64,000 nucleotides of DNA from Virgibacillus litoralis (GCF_017873675.1 NZ_JAGGKK010000016.1:1-64000), one strand, 5' to 3'. Positions 29,001 through 37,020 are shown, counted from the first letter of the stretch. Numbers and translations are program-made. Notes: generated by a model not told the origin, from the sequence alone.

Positions 29001-29270
29001 ATAGAAAGAGACTCTCAGACATCGGAATTAGTACCTTTTTGGTCATTGGCAGGGAACCAAGATATCAATATTGAACGTATATTTCCATTGTACCCAATTA
29101 GCAGGGATGGAGCTAAATATAATAGGCTTATGAAAATATTAGCACTTTATAGATTAAGTCTCGGACAAGCGCGTCAAGAAGATTTACTAGAGAATTTACA
29201 GAAAAACAATTTTGATGAAGATCAGTTGAAGGATCTGTTTATGAATTTGAGTCCTTTTTCGAAGAAGTGA
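26004..29270 (+). CDS. Large SF2 helicase (SNF2-like) of the defence operon
   Basis: The protein has 1088 residues. Walker A is ADEVGLGKTMVA (residues 40-51), the DEAH-type box is MDEFQRFPEL (about 272) and motif III is LLSATPYKPY (about 316). A long insertion of some 500 residues precedes the second RecA domain, with TTSIGQEGLDFHYY and the arginine-finger motif EQRDGRINRY (about 957-966). It probably translocates on DNA and directs the PLD nuclease. The start overlaps the preceding stop (ATGA). Confidence 0.85.
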   Translation: MIDLVRKEEEILSGLKDFQKATVDRVYSLFTNEFNRVLVADEVGLGKTMVARGVIAKIARYHEERLQDDLFKVVYVCSNSNIAGQNLAKLKIDQRVTLDGLSDTRLSMQHIKIFEDTFDPQIKENYIQLIPLTPSTSFDMTGGCGSVLERALIYSVLKRYQPLEPYLNEFDKLMTDKATGSWEQKKEEYGDRVEACDEKSDGEYLNVMLEKVDEFFQQEPFLLNEIANLSDVIQREWVPGRRVNGATRVIQKLRKMMAEISVDLIDADLVIMDEFQRFPELINADGESETAMLASKFFNSPKADANDVKILLLSATPYKPYSTLEEISETGSDEHYKEFMQVTDFLFEKHTEHRQQFKEVWRNFSYALSQISEQDFSMIIAKKQEAEDSLYKGIARTERILEEGTNEIAEASVDKTPLEITQDDVSSYIEMDSLLQDIGLKDKVPVEYVKSAPFLMSFMDRYKLKQKISQSIMENPGNNKLANNPLMWIDKKTIDRYGKLRETNARLTKLKEVALSKNAERLMWIPPSLPYYEFDGAYSGQSRFSKVLVFSAWEMVPRTIATLLSYDAERRTVGELVKQIPRKKRSKVHKYFHPRRFPSPRLTFVMKDNAPSNMNHLSLLYPSVTLKKLFDPIDVLNRNLSLDEIREEIKDKLHLLLGKIEYEPSENVSRQDERWYYFAPVLFDLEEDIIQEWFNSDYLLSTLADNEEERHSGDTVALEKHFEEVRKIFHNNELPILGKQPDDLLDVLATMVLASPAVCSLRLLENPDSDSLPYAVQLAKIIVDRFNSQEAISIVELEYGKKDNNAHWKNVLKYGVSGNMQAMLDEYAHMLLEEGGLNKVEEQERNKQLVKTMSKSLNTHTASYNVDTYRTFKNRVMNDQKKGNQYIKMRTNYAVGFYDTRNEDNTLNRKENIRLSFNSPFRPFVLATTSIGQEGLDFHYYCRKIMHWNLPSNPIDLEQRDGRINRYKGHNIRQNIASKYGDISFTKNVWQEMFTAANQIERDSQTSELVPFWSLAGNQDINIERIFPLYPISRDGAKYNRLMKILALYRLSLGQARQEDLLENLQKNNFDEDQLKDLFMNLSPFSKK

Positions 29271-29307
29271 TTGTCTAGTTTGATGGAAAAATTCATGGGG
29301 GGATTTT

Positions 29308-29736
29308 ATGAGGAGGATTGCTTTAATAAGCTGTACAAAAAGTAAACAAGCATATCCGTGTCAAGCTAAGAAAATGTATCGTACTTCTAATCTTTTTACG
29401 AAAGCTGTTTCATACATTGAAAAACAAGAATATGATGACTGGTTTATCCTATCTGCTAAGCATGGTTTACTTAATAAAGAAACATTAATAGACCCCTATG
29501 ATATTACATTATTGTCTATGAATGCCAAACAGCGGAAAGATTGGTCACATAATGTATTTTTTCAATTAAGGACATTAAGTGATTGTGAATTTGATTTTTA
29601 TGCAGGCTCCAAATACCGGGAGTACCTTATTCCTTTACTGAAAAAAGAGGATTTTATTTGTCGTATACCGTTACAAGGATTACCAATAGGTAAGCAACTT
29701 CAGTATTATAAACAGGCCTTAAATGATGAAGATTAG
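29308..29736 (+). CDS. DUF6884 protein
   Basis: The protein has 142 residues with the DUF6884 pattern: ALISCTKSK, then CQAKKMYRTSNLFTKAVSY, WFILSAKHGLL and DPYDITL. The fold recalls nucleotide- or queuine-type glycosylase helpers, and the family is frequent in phage and defence loci. Its biochemical role is not established to my knowledge. It lies 37 nt after the helicase gene in the same direction; GGGGGG precedes ATG 29308. Confidence 0.75.
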   Translation: MRRIALISCTKSKQAYPCQAKKMYRTSNLFTKAVSYIEKQEYDDWFILSAKHGLLNKETLIDPYDITLLSMNAKQRKDWSHNVFFQLRTLSDCEFDFYAGSKYREYLIPLLKKEDFICRIPLQGLPIGKQLQYYKQALNDED

Positions 29737-29780
29737 TAGGATTTTTAGTTGTGCTAATGAAAATAGTCAGGGGAGATATT

Positions 29781-30149
29781 ATGGAAGAAACGGAGTTAGT
29801 TACTTCGATTGATGAAGTAATCATCAATGTTAAGCAGTTTAATAAAGATTTAGAAGAGGGGACGAATCTTGTTAGTCAGTTAACAATGTTTAAGCAATGG
29901 TATTACATTTCTAGCCTAGGTATGTTCGGACCAAGTAAATATATTGGTTATAAAAATATGAACACTTTGAGATATAACCGTGGAAAAGGAAAGACAGGTA
30001 TTGATACTGAAAAAGTTCTTACAAAATGGTTTATAAAACTTCCTACTAGCTCTAAAGACGAAAATATGTATATGAATAAATTGATAGGTTTAATTAATTC
30101 ATATGATAAGAATGTCAGAAGCAATTCCTGTATCCATATTCTTAAGTAG
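29781..30149 (+). CDS. Small protein of the defence island, unknown
   Basis: This is a 122-residue protein from ATG 29781, chosen because GGGGAG lies 5 nt upstream; a longer frame opens at 29751. It contains FKQWYYISSLGMFGPSKYIGYKNMNTLRYN and TEKVLTKWFIKLP, which resembles small DNA- or substrate-recognition modules found next to restriction enzymes. I cannot name a family. It lies just ahead of the HNH gene. Confidence 0.6.
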   Translation: MEETELVTSIDEVIINVKQFNKDLEEGTNLVSQLTMFKQWYYISSLGMFGPSKYIGYKNMNTLRYNRGKGKTGIDTEKVLTKWFIKLPTSSKDENMYMNKLIGLINSYDKNVRSNSCIHILK

Positions 30150-30167
30150 TGTGGTGGTGTGATATTA

Positions 30168-31037
30168 ATGGATGCTCTCGAACTCAAAGAAAGAATAGAC
30201 AATATTACTATTTGGAAAAAAGGAGATCAGCGGGCTCCTCATAAGCCGCTGTTAATATTATTTGCCCTTGGCCAGGTTCAAGTAACTAATTCAAGATTTC
30301 TACATTATGAATTTGTAAGAAATAAATTAATGGAGCTGTTAAGAGAATTTGGTCCTGTACGGAAATCCTATCATCCAGAAGAACCCTTCGTACGATTGAA
30401 AAATGATGGTATTTGGGAATTGAGTGGTGCAGTGAATTATCAGAGCCCTAGCAATAAATACTTGCTTACTAACAATATTGCAGGTGGATTCACTCGTGAG
30501 GTTTTTAATCTTTTAACTAAAAAACCAAATCTATTGCAGGAAATTGCCCAATCCATTTTAGATAAACATTTTCCAGATACCATTCATGAAGATATAATAG
30601 ATTCAGTTGGTCTAGATTTTAATTTTTATAAGCGAAAGAAACGTGATCCTTATTTTAGAGAGAAAATACTCAGAGCATATGGATATAGCTGTGCTGTCTG
30701 CGGATTTAATGTCCGGCTTGCACATACATTGGTAGGGATTGAAGCAGCACATATTAAATGGCACCAGGCAGGTGGACCTGATCAAGAAGAAAATGGATTA
30801 GCCCTTTGCTCACTACACCATAAGCTGTTTGATAGAGGTGTGTTTACGATTTCAAAAGATCGAAAATTGATCGTCTCCCAGGATGCCCATGGAACTAATG
30901 GTTTTAAAGAAATGCTGTTAGATTATCATGGTCTGATTATAAGAAATCCAATTGAACAGGTATACTACCCGAATAATTCTTATTTAGATTGGCATGTGCG
31001 TGAAGTGTTTAAGGGACCGGAAAGATACATACTTTAG
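30168..31037 (+). CDS. HNH endonuclease with probable sulfur-binding domain (type IV restriction)
   Basis: This 289-residue protein has an N-terminal domain with APHKPLLILFALGQVQ, the pattern of sulfur-binding domains that read phosphorothioate DNA in ScoMcrA-like enzymes. The C-terminus is a Zn-HNH nuclease: CAVCGF (about 175), AAHIKWHQAGGPDQEENGLALC and LHHKLFDRG. It should cut foreign DNA with phosphorothioate or possibly other modified links. No dnd or ssp modification genes are in the window, which fits a stand-alone type IV enzyme. The start is uncertain (GTG 30159 or ATG 30168). Confidence 0.8.
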   Translation: MDALELKERIDNITIWKKGDQRAPHKPLLILFALGQVQVTNSRFLHYEFVRNKLMELLREFGPVRKSYHPEEPFVRLKNDGIWELSGAVNYQSPSNKYLLTNNIAGGFTREVFNLLTKKPNLLQEIAQSILDKHFPDTIHEDIIDSVGLDFNFYKRKKRDPYFREKILRAYGYSCAVCGFNVRLAHTLVGIEAAHIKWHQAGGPDQEENGLALCSLHHKLFDRGVFTISKDRKLIVSQDAHGTNGFKEMLLDYHGLIIRNPIEQVYYPNNSYLDWHVREVFKGPERYIL

Positions 31038-31152
31038 ATATATCCACGACAAACACACAAGCCCAAAGCGGTTAGTGTGTTTTTAAAAAAGGATTTATTT
31101 CACATAAGTAGAATTAATAAGTAACGAATTAAAACTTAATAGGGGGAGAAAT

Positions 31153-32334
31153 GTGAAGAGAATAGGTCGTATATCTTTTTTATTACTATTCGTATTATTT
31201 ATTGTTGCGGCTTGTAGCAATAATGAAGCTAGCAGTAAAAAAGATACAAATAGTATGAAAACAGAGAATGTAAGTGATGAAGACTCAAAGTTAGATGAAA
31301 CAATTGATGCATCCACAAATGGGGTACCACAGGAAGCTGTGGAAATTGAATCATATTGGCCAACTGAGGAATGGCGGAAAACCTCGCCCAAAAGCGTTTC
31401 TATGGATAGCTCTTTATTAATTGATATGTTCCAAAAAATTGAGGATGAGGAGATACCGATGGAGGGTTTTATCGTTGTGAAAGATGGATATATCGTTGCT
31501 GAAAAATACGGAGGGAAATATAGCGAAGAAACGCCCCATCCAATATATTCAGTTACTAAAAGTTTAACCTCTGCTTTAGTAGGGATTGCAATGAACCAGG
31601 AAGCAATTAAAAGTGTTGATGATAGAGCAATTAACTATTTGGATGAAGATAAATTAACAAACTTAAATAAATGGAAAAAAGAGCTCACGATTGAAAGCTT
31701 TTTAACCATGAAGTCCGGACTTGATTTCCCTGAGCAAACACAAAAAGGTTTTTACGAATCAGATGTTTGGAAAGAATTTATGGGGGGAGAAAAACCAGCG
31801 TACTTTATCTTTAATCGTTCAGTACGTGAAAATCCAGATTCCTGGAATTATAGTACTGGTGATGCTAGAGTTGTATCAAAAATAGTTCAGGAAGCTACTG
31901 GTGATAAGCTTTCCAATTATGCACAACAAAAATTGTTTAATCCGCTAGGTATCTCAGGTGTTGAATGGCCATCTGACCGTTCCGGCACGTCACTTGGAGG
32001 TACTGGTGTGTTAATGAAACCGCGTGACGTTGCCAAAATTGGATACTTATATTTGAATGATGGGAAATGGGCAGATAAACAAATATTACCTAAAGGCTGG
32101 GTGAAGGAAAGCACGATTTCTCACGGAGATACGAACGGTAACTTTGATGGAAATAAATATGGTTATTTCTTTTGGTTAAAACAGGTAAACGGTTATGATA
32201 CGTTTAGGGGCATGGGATTATATGGGCAGTACATGGTTGTTGTTCCGGAATTGGACCTTGTTATTGTTCAAACCTCATCTGGTATGGATGTTGACCCACT
32301 ATTAGAAAAGTATATTATTCCTTCGATAAAGTAG
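31153..32334 (+). CDS. Serine-hydrolase (beta-lactamase-fold) lipoprotein
   Basis: The protein has 393 residues. The signal peptide ends in a lipobox (VAACS), then a Ser/Asp/Glu-rich linker leads to a class C beta-lactamase-like domain. The catalytic SxxK is in YSVTKSLTSALVG (about residue 133), the Tyr motif in NYSTGDARVV, and the late motif near GMGLYGQYMVV. Such proteins are usually peptidases or esterases acting on cell-wall or D-amino acid substrates rather than true lactamases. GTG 31153 follows GGGGGAG. Confidence 0.85.
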   Translation: MKRIGRISFLLLFVLFIVAACSNNEASSKKDTNSMKTENVSDEDSKLDETIDASTNGVPQEAVEIESYWPTEEWRKTSPKSVSMDSSLLIDMFQKIEDEEIPMEGFIVVKDGYIVAEKYGGKYSEETPHPIYSVTKSLTSALVGIAMNQEAIKSVDDRAINYLDEDKLTNLNKWKKELTIESFLTMKSGLDFPEQTQKGFYESDVWKEFMGGEKPAYFIFNRSVRENPDSWNYSTGDARVVSKIVQEATGDKLSNYAQQKLFNPLGISGVEWPSDRSGTSLGGTGVLMKPRDVAKIGYLYLNDGKWADKQILPKGWVKESTISHGDTNGNFDGNKYGYFFWLKQVNGYDTFRGMGLYGQYMVVVPELDLVIVQTSSGMDVDPLLEKYIIPSIK

Positions 32335-32417
32335 GAAATATTGCCAGAATGCATCCGTCAGCAAACAGCAAAGCTCAATGTAATTAATTTAACAACAAGT
32401 GAAAGGGGACAGCCCAG

Positions 32418-33443
32418 ATGAAGTTAAGTGTATTGGATCAGGCGCCGATTTCAAGAAATTCCAATGCCAAGGAGACGCTGAATAATACATTAAAACTAGC
32501 AAAAATAACAGAAGAGTTAGGGTATACAAGGTACTGGGTTGCTGAGCATCATAATACAAATGGGCTGGCAAGCACATCGCCGGAAGTACTTATAACACGG
32601 ATTGCATCGCATACAGAAACAATACGAGTTGGTTCAGGAGGAGTGCTGCTTCCCCAATATAGCCCGTTTAAAGTGGCGGAGAATTTCAAAACGCTTGAGG
32701 CATTTTTTCCAGATAGAATTGATTTGGGAGTTGGACGGTCTCCGGGTGGATCACATACTACCCGCTTGGCATTGACGGATAGCGTGAATAAAAGCATGCG
32801 CGATTTCCCAAGACAGCTAGCTGATTTGCAGGGTTTTCTGCATAATACGTTACCAAAAGAGCATCCGTATCGTATGGTGAAAGCGGCTCCGCGGTTGGAG
32901 AGTGTGCCACCAATATGGGTGTTGGGTTTATCGGAGCGAGGTGCCCAGAATGCTGCTGAATTAGGACTTGGATTCGTATTTGGGCATTTTATAAAACCAG
33001 CAAATGGTCAAGAAGTCATGGAAGCATATCGAAATAATTTTCAATCCTCGCCAAGCCTTGACCAGCCAGAAACGATGGTATGTATATTTGTTGTGTGCGC
33101 CGACACGGAAGAAGAGGCAGAAGAACTGGCGTTGAGTCAGGACAAGTGGCTATTAAGTGTTGGTAAGGGAGCGGATACAAAGGTTCCTTCGATTGAGGAA
33201 GTAAAGAAGAAGGAATTCAGCGATGAAGAATTAAACGAAATCAAGAAAAACCGTGAGCGCTGTATTATCGGAACAGCGGAGAAGGTCAAAGAAGAATTGA
33301 AGCGTCTCAGTGAGTTTTATCAGACTGATGAGTTTATGATAATAACAAATATCTATGATTTTGATGCAAAAGTGCATTCGTATCGGTTGCTTGCAGAAGC
33401 TTTTGATGTTGAAGATCATGAAAGAGTGGGGGGTAGGGAATGA
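32418..33443 (+). CDS. LLM-class flavin-dependent oxidoreductase (MsnO8-like)
   Basis: This 341-residue luciferase-like TIM barrel has the typical start LSVLDQAPISRNSNAKETLNNTL, the WVAEHHN block, GSGGVLLPQYSPFKVAENF, DLGVGRSPGG and a C-terminal ERCIIGTAEKV. It would use reduced FMN; the substrate is unknown. AAAGGGGAC lies 7 nt before ATG 32418. No flavin reductase is adjacent; the closest candidate is at 15 kb. Confidence 0.87.
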   Translation: MKLSVLDQAPISRNSNAKETLNNTLKLAKITEELGYTRYWVAEHHNTNGLASTSPEVLITRIASHTETIRVGSGGVLLPQYSPFKVAENFKTLEAFFPDRIDLGVGRSPGGSHTTRLALTDSVNKSMRDFPRQLADLQGFLHNTLPKEHPYRMVKAAPRLESVPPIWVLGLSERGAQNAAELGLGFVFGHFIKPANGQEVMEAYRNNFQSSPSLDQPETMVCIFVVCADTEEEAEELALSQDKWLLSVGKGADTKVPSIEEVKKKEFSDEELNEIKKNRERCIIGTAEKVKEELKRLSEFYQTDEFMIITNIYDFDAKVHSYRLLAEAFDVEDHERVGGRE

Positions 33444-33463
33444 AGTGAACATCTTCAAATATA

Positions 33464-33637
33464 TTGACAGTATAAATAGATAAACTTATATTTATAATAA
33501 GAATAAGGTATCGAGTAGCTACAACTACTCGATACCTACAACTACAGACCGCATAAAGAGTGGTTGACCAATATGATGTTGTAGCATAAGAAGTAATCGC
33601 TTGCCATTGGTACTGGGGGCGGTTACTTCTTTTTTTC
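33464..33637 (+). ncRNA. Antisense RNA of a TxpA-like type I toxin (RatA-like)
   Basis: A sigma-A promoter (TTGACA 33464-33469, 17 nt, TATATT 33487-33492) predicts a start near 33499. The transcript would contain a perfect hairpin GGTATCGAGTAG / CTACTCGATACC and end at AGAAGTAATCGC / GCGGTTACTTCT plus T-run (33631-33637). The terminator overlaps the 3' end of the toxin gene on the other strand, as in the txpA-ratA arrangement. A diverged copy lies at 50.05-50.16 kb. Confidence 0.7.
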
Positions 33638-33730
33638 TAGAAAGACGACAATAGTTACAATTAGTGTCAGTGTCGCTATTAGTGAAAGACTAAATTGTTC
33701 TACTAAACTCAATGCTTCAAATGTCGTCAT
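33623..33730 (-). CDS. Small holin-like type I toxin (TxpA-like)
   Basis: This is a 35-residue single-helix peptide: MTTFEALSLVEQF, a hydrophobic helix, then VFLEKKK. The MT.FEAL start and basic end are the hallmark of the putative holin-like toxins of Bacillaceae, which insert in the membrane when their antisense RNA is lost. GGGAGGTGG precedes ATG 33730. A longer in-frame start at 33805 has no ribosome site. The convergent RNA reading into its 3' end supports a type I toxin-antitoxin pair. Confidence 0.8.
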   Translation of the reverse strand: MTTFEALSLVEQFSLSLIATLTLIVTIVVFLEKKK

Positions 33731-33897
33731 CCTACCACCTCCCTTCTGTAAGGAAGATGGCCAACCGCCCACTATACTATGTAGTTGATGCATAAATTTT
33801 TTCACATTATTTTATTTATTAATAGCAAAATACGAATTAGCGTTTGTGTTATATTATTTTTATCGTTGAAGGGAATTTTGAGGGATAAGAGCTATCA

Positions 33898-33931
33898 GCG
33901 GGACAAGGTTCCTGACCCTAATGTCCCGCCA
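33898..33931. repeat. GGGACA-type palindromic repeat (family B)
   Basis: GCGGGACA...TGTCCCGC stem with inner GGTTCCTGACC. Related palindromes occur at 48.12, 50.00, 50.23, 52.56 and 53.57 kb. Confidence 0.65.
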
Positions 33932-33998
33932 AGATTAATATTCGTTATATTGGACATCCTATTTTGGTGTATGGATTAAATTGGTGGGGGTTAGTTTA

Positions 33999-34970
33999 TT
34001 GACTTTGGTTCGTCTTGGTTATGTAGCTATGAGCGTACATTTAGAAAATGCTTCACCGTCCAAAACGATGACGTACACTAGATTCTCCAAGTTAGACGAT
34101 AGGGATGCGGCAATCCGGAAATTAGAACAGATCGCAGAAACAAATTTACATAATTGTCTCAGACTGTTTCGGCATAATTTGGCGCATGATATCGCTTTTT
34201 TTCGTCTATCCTCTAAACTCGTCCCTTTGGCTACTCACCCTGATCTTAAAGGCTGGGATTATATTCAATCAGTGCAATCATCATTGGAAGAAATACAAAA
34301 ATTTCTTACACGTAATCCTAATGTCAGGGTCGATTTTCATCCGGACCATTTTGTGCTGTTGAATTCGCCTGGACCAGATGTTTTAAAAAATTCGATTAAA
34401 AGTTTGCGCATGCATTTTAGGCTCCTTGAGGGGATGGGAGTTAATCCTGAACATCGGTGTGTGCTGCATGTTGGCGGAGGATATGGTGATAAAGAAAAAG
34501 CGCTCGAGCAATTTATTCATAATTGGGCATTTGTATCGCCTGAATTACAAAGCATGATCATTCTGGAAAATGACGATAAGGTTTTCACACTTTCCGATAC
34601 ATTATATTTAAGTGAGAAGCTTGCTGTTCCAATGGTGTTTGATTATCATCACTACCTTGCAAATCACACAGAAACAGAAAACTGGCGTGAAAACTGGGAG
34701 CGCATTGTCCAGACGTGGAAATCGTCGACAGTGCCTGTGAAAATGCATATTTCAAGTCCCAAGTCAGATAAACAATTTCGCGCCCACTCTGATTATGTGG
34801 ACAGTGCGATGTTTATGGATTTTTTAAGAGAAATTAAAGGAACTGTTTCGCAAATAGACTGTATGATTGAAGCAAAGCAGAAAGACGATGCTTTATTTAA
34901 ATTAATGGATGATATACAAAAGTATCCTGAGATTGAAATCGTTGATGGAGGTAGTTTTCATATCACGTAA
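33999..34970 (+). CDS. uvsE: UV damage endonuclease
   Basis: This 323-residue UvsE/UVDE TIM-barrel enzyme nicks DNA 5' to UV photoproducts and other lesions, giving an alternative to nucleotide excision repair. Family blocks are VRLGYVAMSV, LRLFRHNLAHDIAFFRLSS, VDFHPDHFVLLNS, the metal sites VLHVGGGYGDKEKA and ILENDDK, FDYHHYLANH and the C-terminal MIEAKQKDDALFKLM. TTG 33999 is chosen because GGTGGGGG lies 8 nt upstream; the open frame extends 18 nt further. Confidence 0.93.
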   Translation: MTLVRLGYVAMSVHLENASPSKTMTYTRFSKLDDRDAAIRKLEQIAETNLHNCLRLFRHNLAHDIAFFRLSSKLVPLATHPDLKGWDYIQSVQSSLEEIQKFLTRNPNVRVDFHPDHFVLLNSPGPDVLKNSIKSLRMHFRLLEGMGVNPEHRCVLHVGGGYGDKEKALEQFIHNWAFVSPELQSMIILENDDKVFTLSDTLYLSEKLAVPMVFDYHHYLANHTETENWRENWERIVQTWKSSTVPVKMHISSPKSDKQFRAHSDYVDSAMFMDFLREIKGTVSQIDCMIEAKQKDDALFKLMDDIQKYPEIEIVDGGSFHIT

Positions 34971-35062
34971 GACTAACTAGTAGAGAGAATCGTACTACTT
35001 TGAGCACCTTCCTTAGAAAATAACGGATTCAGTAAGGGAGAGTAAACAATAAATATCACACT

Positions 35063-35104
35063 AAAAAGGAGTACAAATCGCATAGCGTTTCGTACTCTTT
35101 TTTA
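35063..35104 (+). terminator. Terminator of uvsE
   Basis: AAGGAGTAC / GTACTCTT stem with a 17-nt loop and a long T-run, about 95 nt after uvsE. Confidence 0.8.
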
Positions 35105-35419
35105 TTGATATGACAACGTTTATCTGTTTTTAACACCCAGATTGACATAGTTAATAGCAACCTTTTTAACAAAAGTACATAAATTTATGTACAGTGTGCA
35201 TTTAAGTTGTGAAAAAGAGTGTTAAAAGCAATGTTGCTTTAAATGTGATATGCGATGCTAATAGTGAGTTGTTCTACATTTTGGAAAGGTTTTCTGGGAA
35301 TTTATGTTAAAATATAGATAGAAAAACAGAACGAGCTTATTCAACTAACGCCGGAGGATAGTTGAAGAGTATTCTATGGGATTAGCAAATTGAAGACTCA
35401 ACAGAGTATAGGGAGGTCT
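35105..35419. other. Left edge of the cassette-like array
   Basis: No gene is seen. GGAATTTATGTTAAAATATA (about 35298) looks like an extended -10 promoter. Its TTGGAA...TATGTTA layout is repeated before the genes at 37.0 kb (36919) and 41.4 kb (41317). CTTATTCAACTAACG and GGATAGTTGAAGAG nearby are the 3' words of the array repeat. Confidence 0.5.
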
Positions 35420-35785
35420 ATGGTGAAAAGATTAGATATAAATATTATTATGCGAAATAAAAAAATATTATTTCCCTTGTTAAGTATTGTGATAATTGTA
35501 ATAGCAGTTATTTTAATTTATTTATTTTCATCAGTTTCAACAACAACAGCAGCCATTACAGTTTTGGAAAAGGGCTACTCTGAGGAAAATAAAGAGGCTT
35601 TTATCATAACAGCTCCTCCCAATTCATCTAATGAACTTTATGAAATAAAAATATTAGTAAAAGAACCTATGGTATGGAATTTAATTGAAAAAGAAAAAAT
35701 CTACACCGTCAATTATGTTTCAAAACAAGGTGATAGAATCTTAAAACAAATTCATATATTTGGTGATGACAAAGCAATTGAATAA
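35420..35785 (+). CDS. Array gene 1: small membrane-anchored protein
   Basis: The protein has about 121 residues with one N-terminal membrane helix (LLSIVIIVIAVILIYLF) and a soluble outer domain of beta type (EAFIITAPPNSSNELYEIKILVK, then IYTVNYVSKQGDRILKQIHI). It resembles small exported proteins of unknown function in Bacillaceae. ATG 35420 or GTG 35423 can serve; GGGAGG precedes both. It is the first gene of the repeat-separated array. Confidence 0.65.
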   Translation: MVKRLDINIIMRNKKILFPLLSIVIIVIAVILIYLFSSVSTTTAAITVLEKGYSEENKEAFIITAPPNSSNELYEIKILVKEPMVWNLIEKEKIYTVNYVSKQGDRILKQIHIFGDDKAIE

Positions 35786-35802
35786 CTAATATTTTAGTAA
35801 TG

Positions 35803-35861
35803 TAACAAACGGATGCTTTAACACAATGACATACCAGCATCCTTATTCAACTATTGAAGAA
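35803..35861 (+). repeat. Array repeat copy 1
   Basis: AACAAACGGATGCT...AGCATCC then TTATTCAACTATTGAAGAAG. The stem GGATGCT / AGCATCC is perfect and differs in sequence from the other copies. Confidence 0.7.
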
Positions 35862-35909
35862 GAATATGTGGAAATTGTAACCTTGTTATGAAAAGGAGGC
35901 AAAATAGAA

Positions 35910-36146
35910 ATGAAGTTTTATAAGATTACAGGTATTGTATTTATTATTATGTCAGGGTTAATTTATACTTTAGAAAAGGGATTTTCATTACTTTCTACCA
36001 GTATAGTTCGGGCTGGTTTTTTCTCTGGGGCAAAAACAGGTGGAGTTCCTGAAATTGAAGCAAGTGGTTTCTTCGGTAATTTATATGTTCCGCTTTTTTT
36101 GATTCTTGGGTTGTTGTTTATAATTTATGGATTCTTGAAGAAATAA
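35910..36146 (+). CDS. Array gene 2: two-helix membrane protein
   Basis: The protein has 78 residues with two hydrophobic segments (about 5-22 and 55-76) joined by a short Gly/Ala-rich loop. No family is recognised. AAGGAGG lies upstream of ATG 35910. A separate repeat copy stands on each side, as expected of a cassette. Confidence 0.65.
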   Translation: MKFYKITGIVFIIMSGLIYTLEKGFSLLSTSIVRAGFFSGAKTGGVPEIEASGFFGNLYVPLFLILGLLFIIYGFLKK

Positions 36147-36154
36147 TAGTATTA

Positions 36155-36229
36155 AACAAACGGGTGCTTATCTTGATTAAGGGATACAGCCCTTATTGCG
36201 TTAAAGAAGCAGGATAGTTTAAGAAGAAA
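36155..36229 (+). repeat. Array repeat copy 2
   Basis: AAACAAACGGGTGCTTATC, then the pair TTAAGGG / CCCTTA, then GAAGCAGGATAGTTTAAGAAG. This is the fullest copy of the family. Confidence 0.75.
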
Positions 36230-36245
36230 AAGTTAGGGTGGTTTT

Positions 36246-36779
36246 ATGCTGAAAGGTAAAAGATTAACACTCCGACCAGTTGTTGAAGAAGATTGGGAAC
36301 TTAGGTATAAATGGTTAACAGATCCTGAAATCAACTCAACTTTACCATCTGGGAATGGAATCCCTTTAACTCCTAATACAGTCAGAGAACGGACACGAAA
36401 GTATGCTGAATCAAATGATAAAAGTGTCTACTTTACAATTTTTAATAAAGAGGATAAGTCCATTGGAAACGCACAATTGTATAAGATTAATCCGTGGAAT
36501 CGCAATGCTGAGTTAGGATTGTGGATTGGAGAAAAATCAGAATGGGGAAAGGGTTATGGAACTGAGGTCGTCGAAATTCTTGTTAACTTTGCATTTAGTC
36601 GTTTAAATTTACACAAAGTTTATCTTACTGTTGATTCAGACAATATAGGAGCAATTCGTTGTTATGAAAAGGTAGGTTTTTATAAAGATGGTGTACTACG
36701 GGATGAGGTCTTTAAAAACGGAAAATATGTAAACCGAATTTATATGAGTATTCTTGAAACTGATATAATAAAAACTTAA
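36246..36779 (+). CDS. Array gene 3: GNAT acetyltransferase (RimJ/RimL-like)
   Basis: This 177-residue N-acetyltransferase opens with KGKRLTLRPVVEEDWELRYKWLTDPEI. The acetyl-CoA loop is EWGKGYGTEVVEILVNFAF, followed by LHKVYLTVDSDNIGAIRCYEKVGF. It probably acetylates an amine or protein N-terminus; in cassette arrays such genes often give antibiotic or stress tolerance, but nothing here fixes the substrate. The ATG lies behind AGGGTGG. Confidence 0.85.
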   Translation: MLKGKRLTLRPVVEEDWELRYKWLTDPEINSTLPSGNGIPLTPNTVRERTRKYAESNDKSVYFTIFNKEDKSIGNAQLYKINPWNRNAELGLWIGEKSEWGKGYGTEVVEILVNFAFSRLNLHKVYLTVDSDNIGAIRCYEKVGFYKDGVLRDEVFKNGKYVNRIYMSILETDIIKT

Positions 36780-36862
36780 GAGAACTTAAGGCCGATTTAA
36801 TTTTAGTGTTTAAGGGTTAATTTCTACCAAGACTTTATTTCACTATCGGGTGCAAGAGTTAA

Positions 36863-36898
36863 ACAAGGCGAACATCAAATTGTTCGTCTTGTCTTTTT
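36863..36898 (+). terminator. Terminator after the GNAT gene
   Basis: ACAAGGCGAAC / GTTCGTCTTGT stem with a short loop and a T-run. A degenerate array repeat (CACTATCGGGTGCAAGAGTT) lies just before it. Confidence 0.8.
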
Positions 36899-37020
36899 GT
36901 AAAAACCTAATAATATTTTGGAATATTATGTTAGTATTTATATGGAGATATTGAACTAACTAGCAGGATTGTGGAATAAGGAGAAATATGAAACGTCTAA
37001 TAATGAACTGACGTTTGTGT

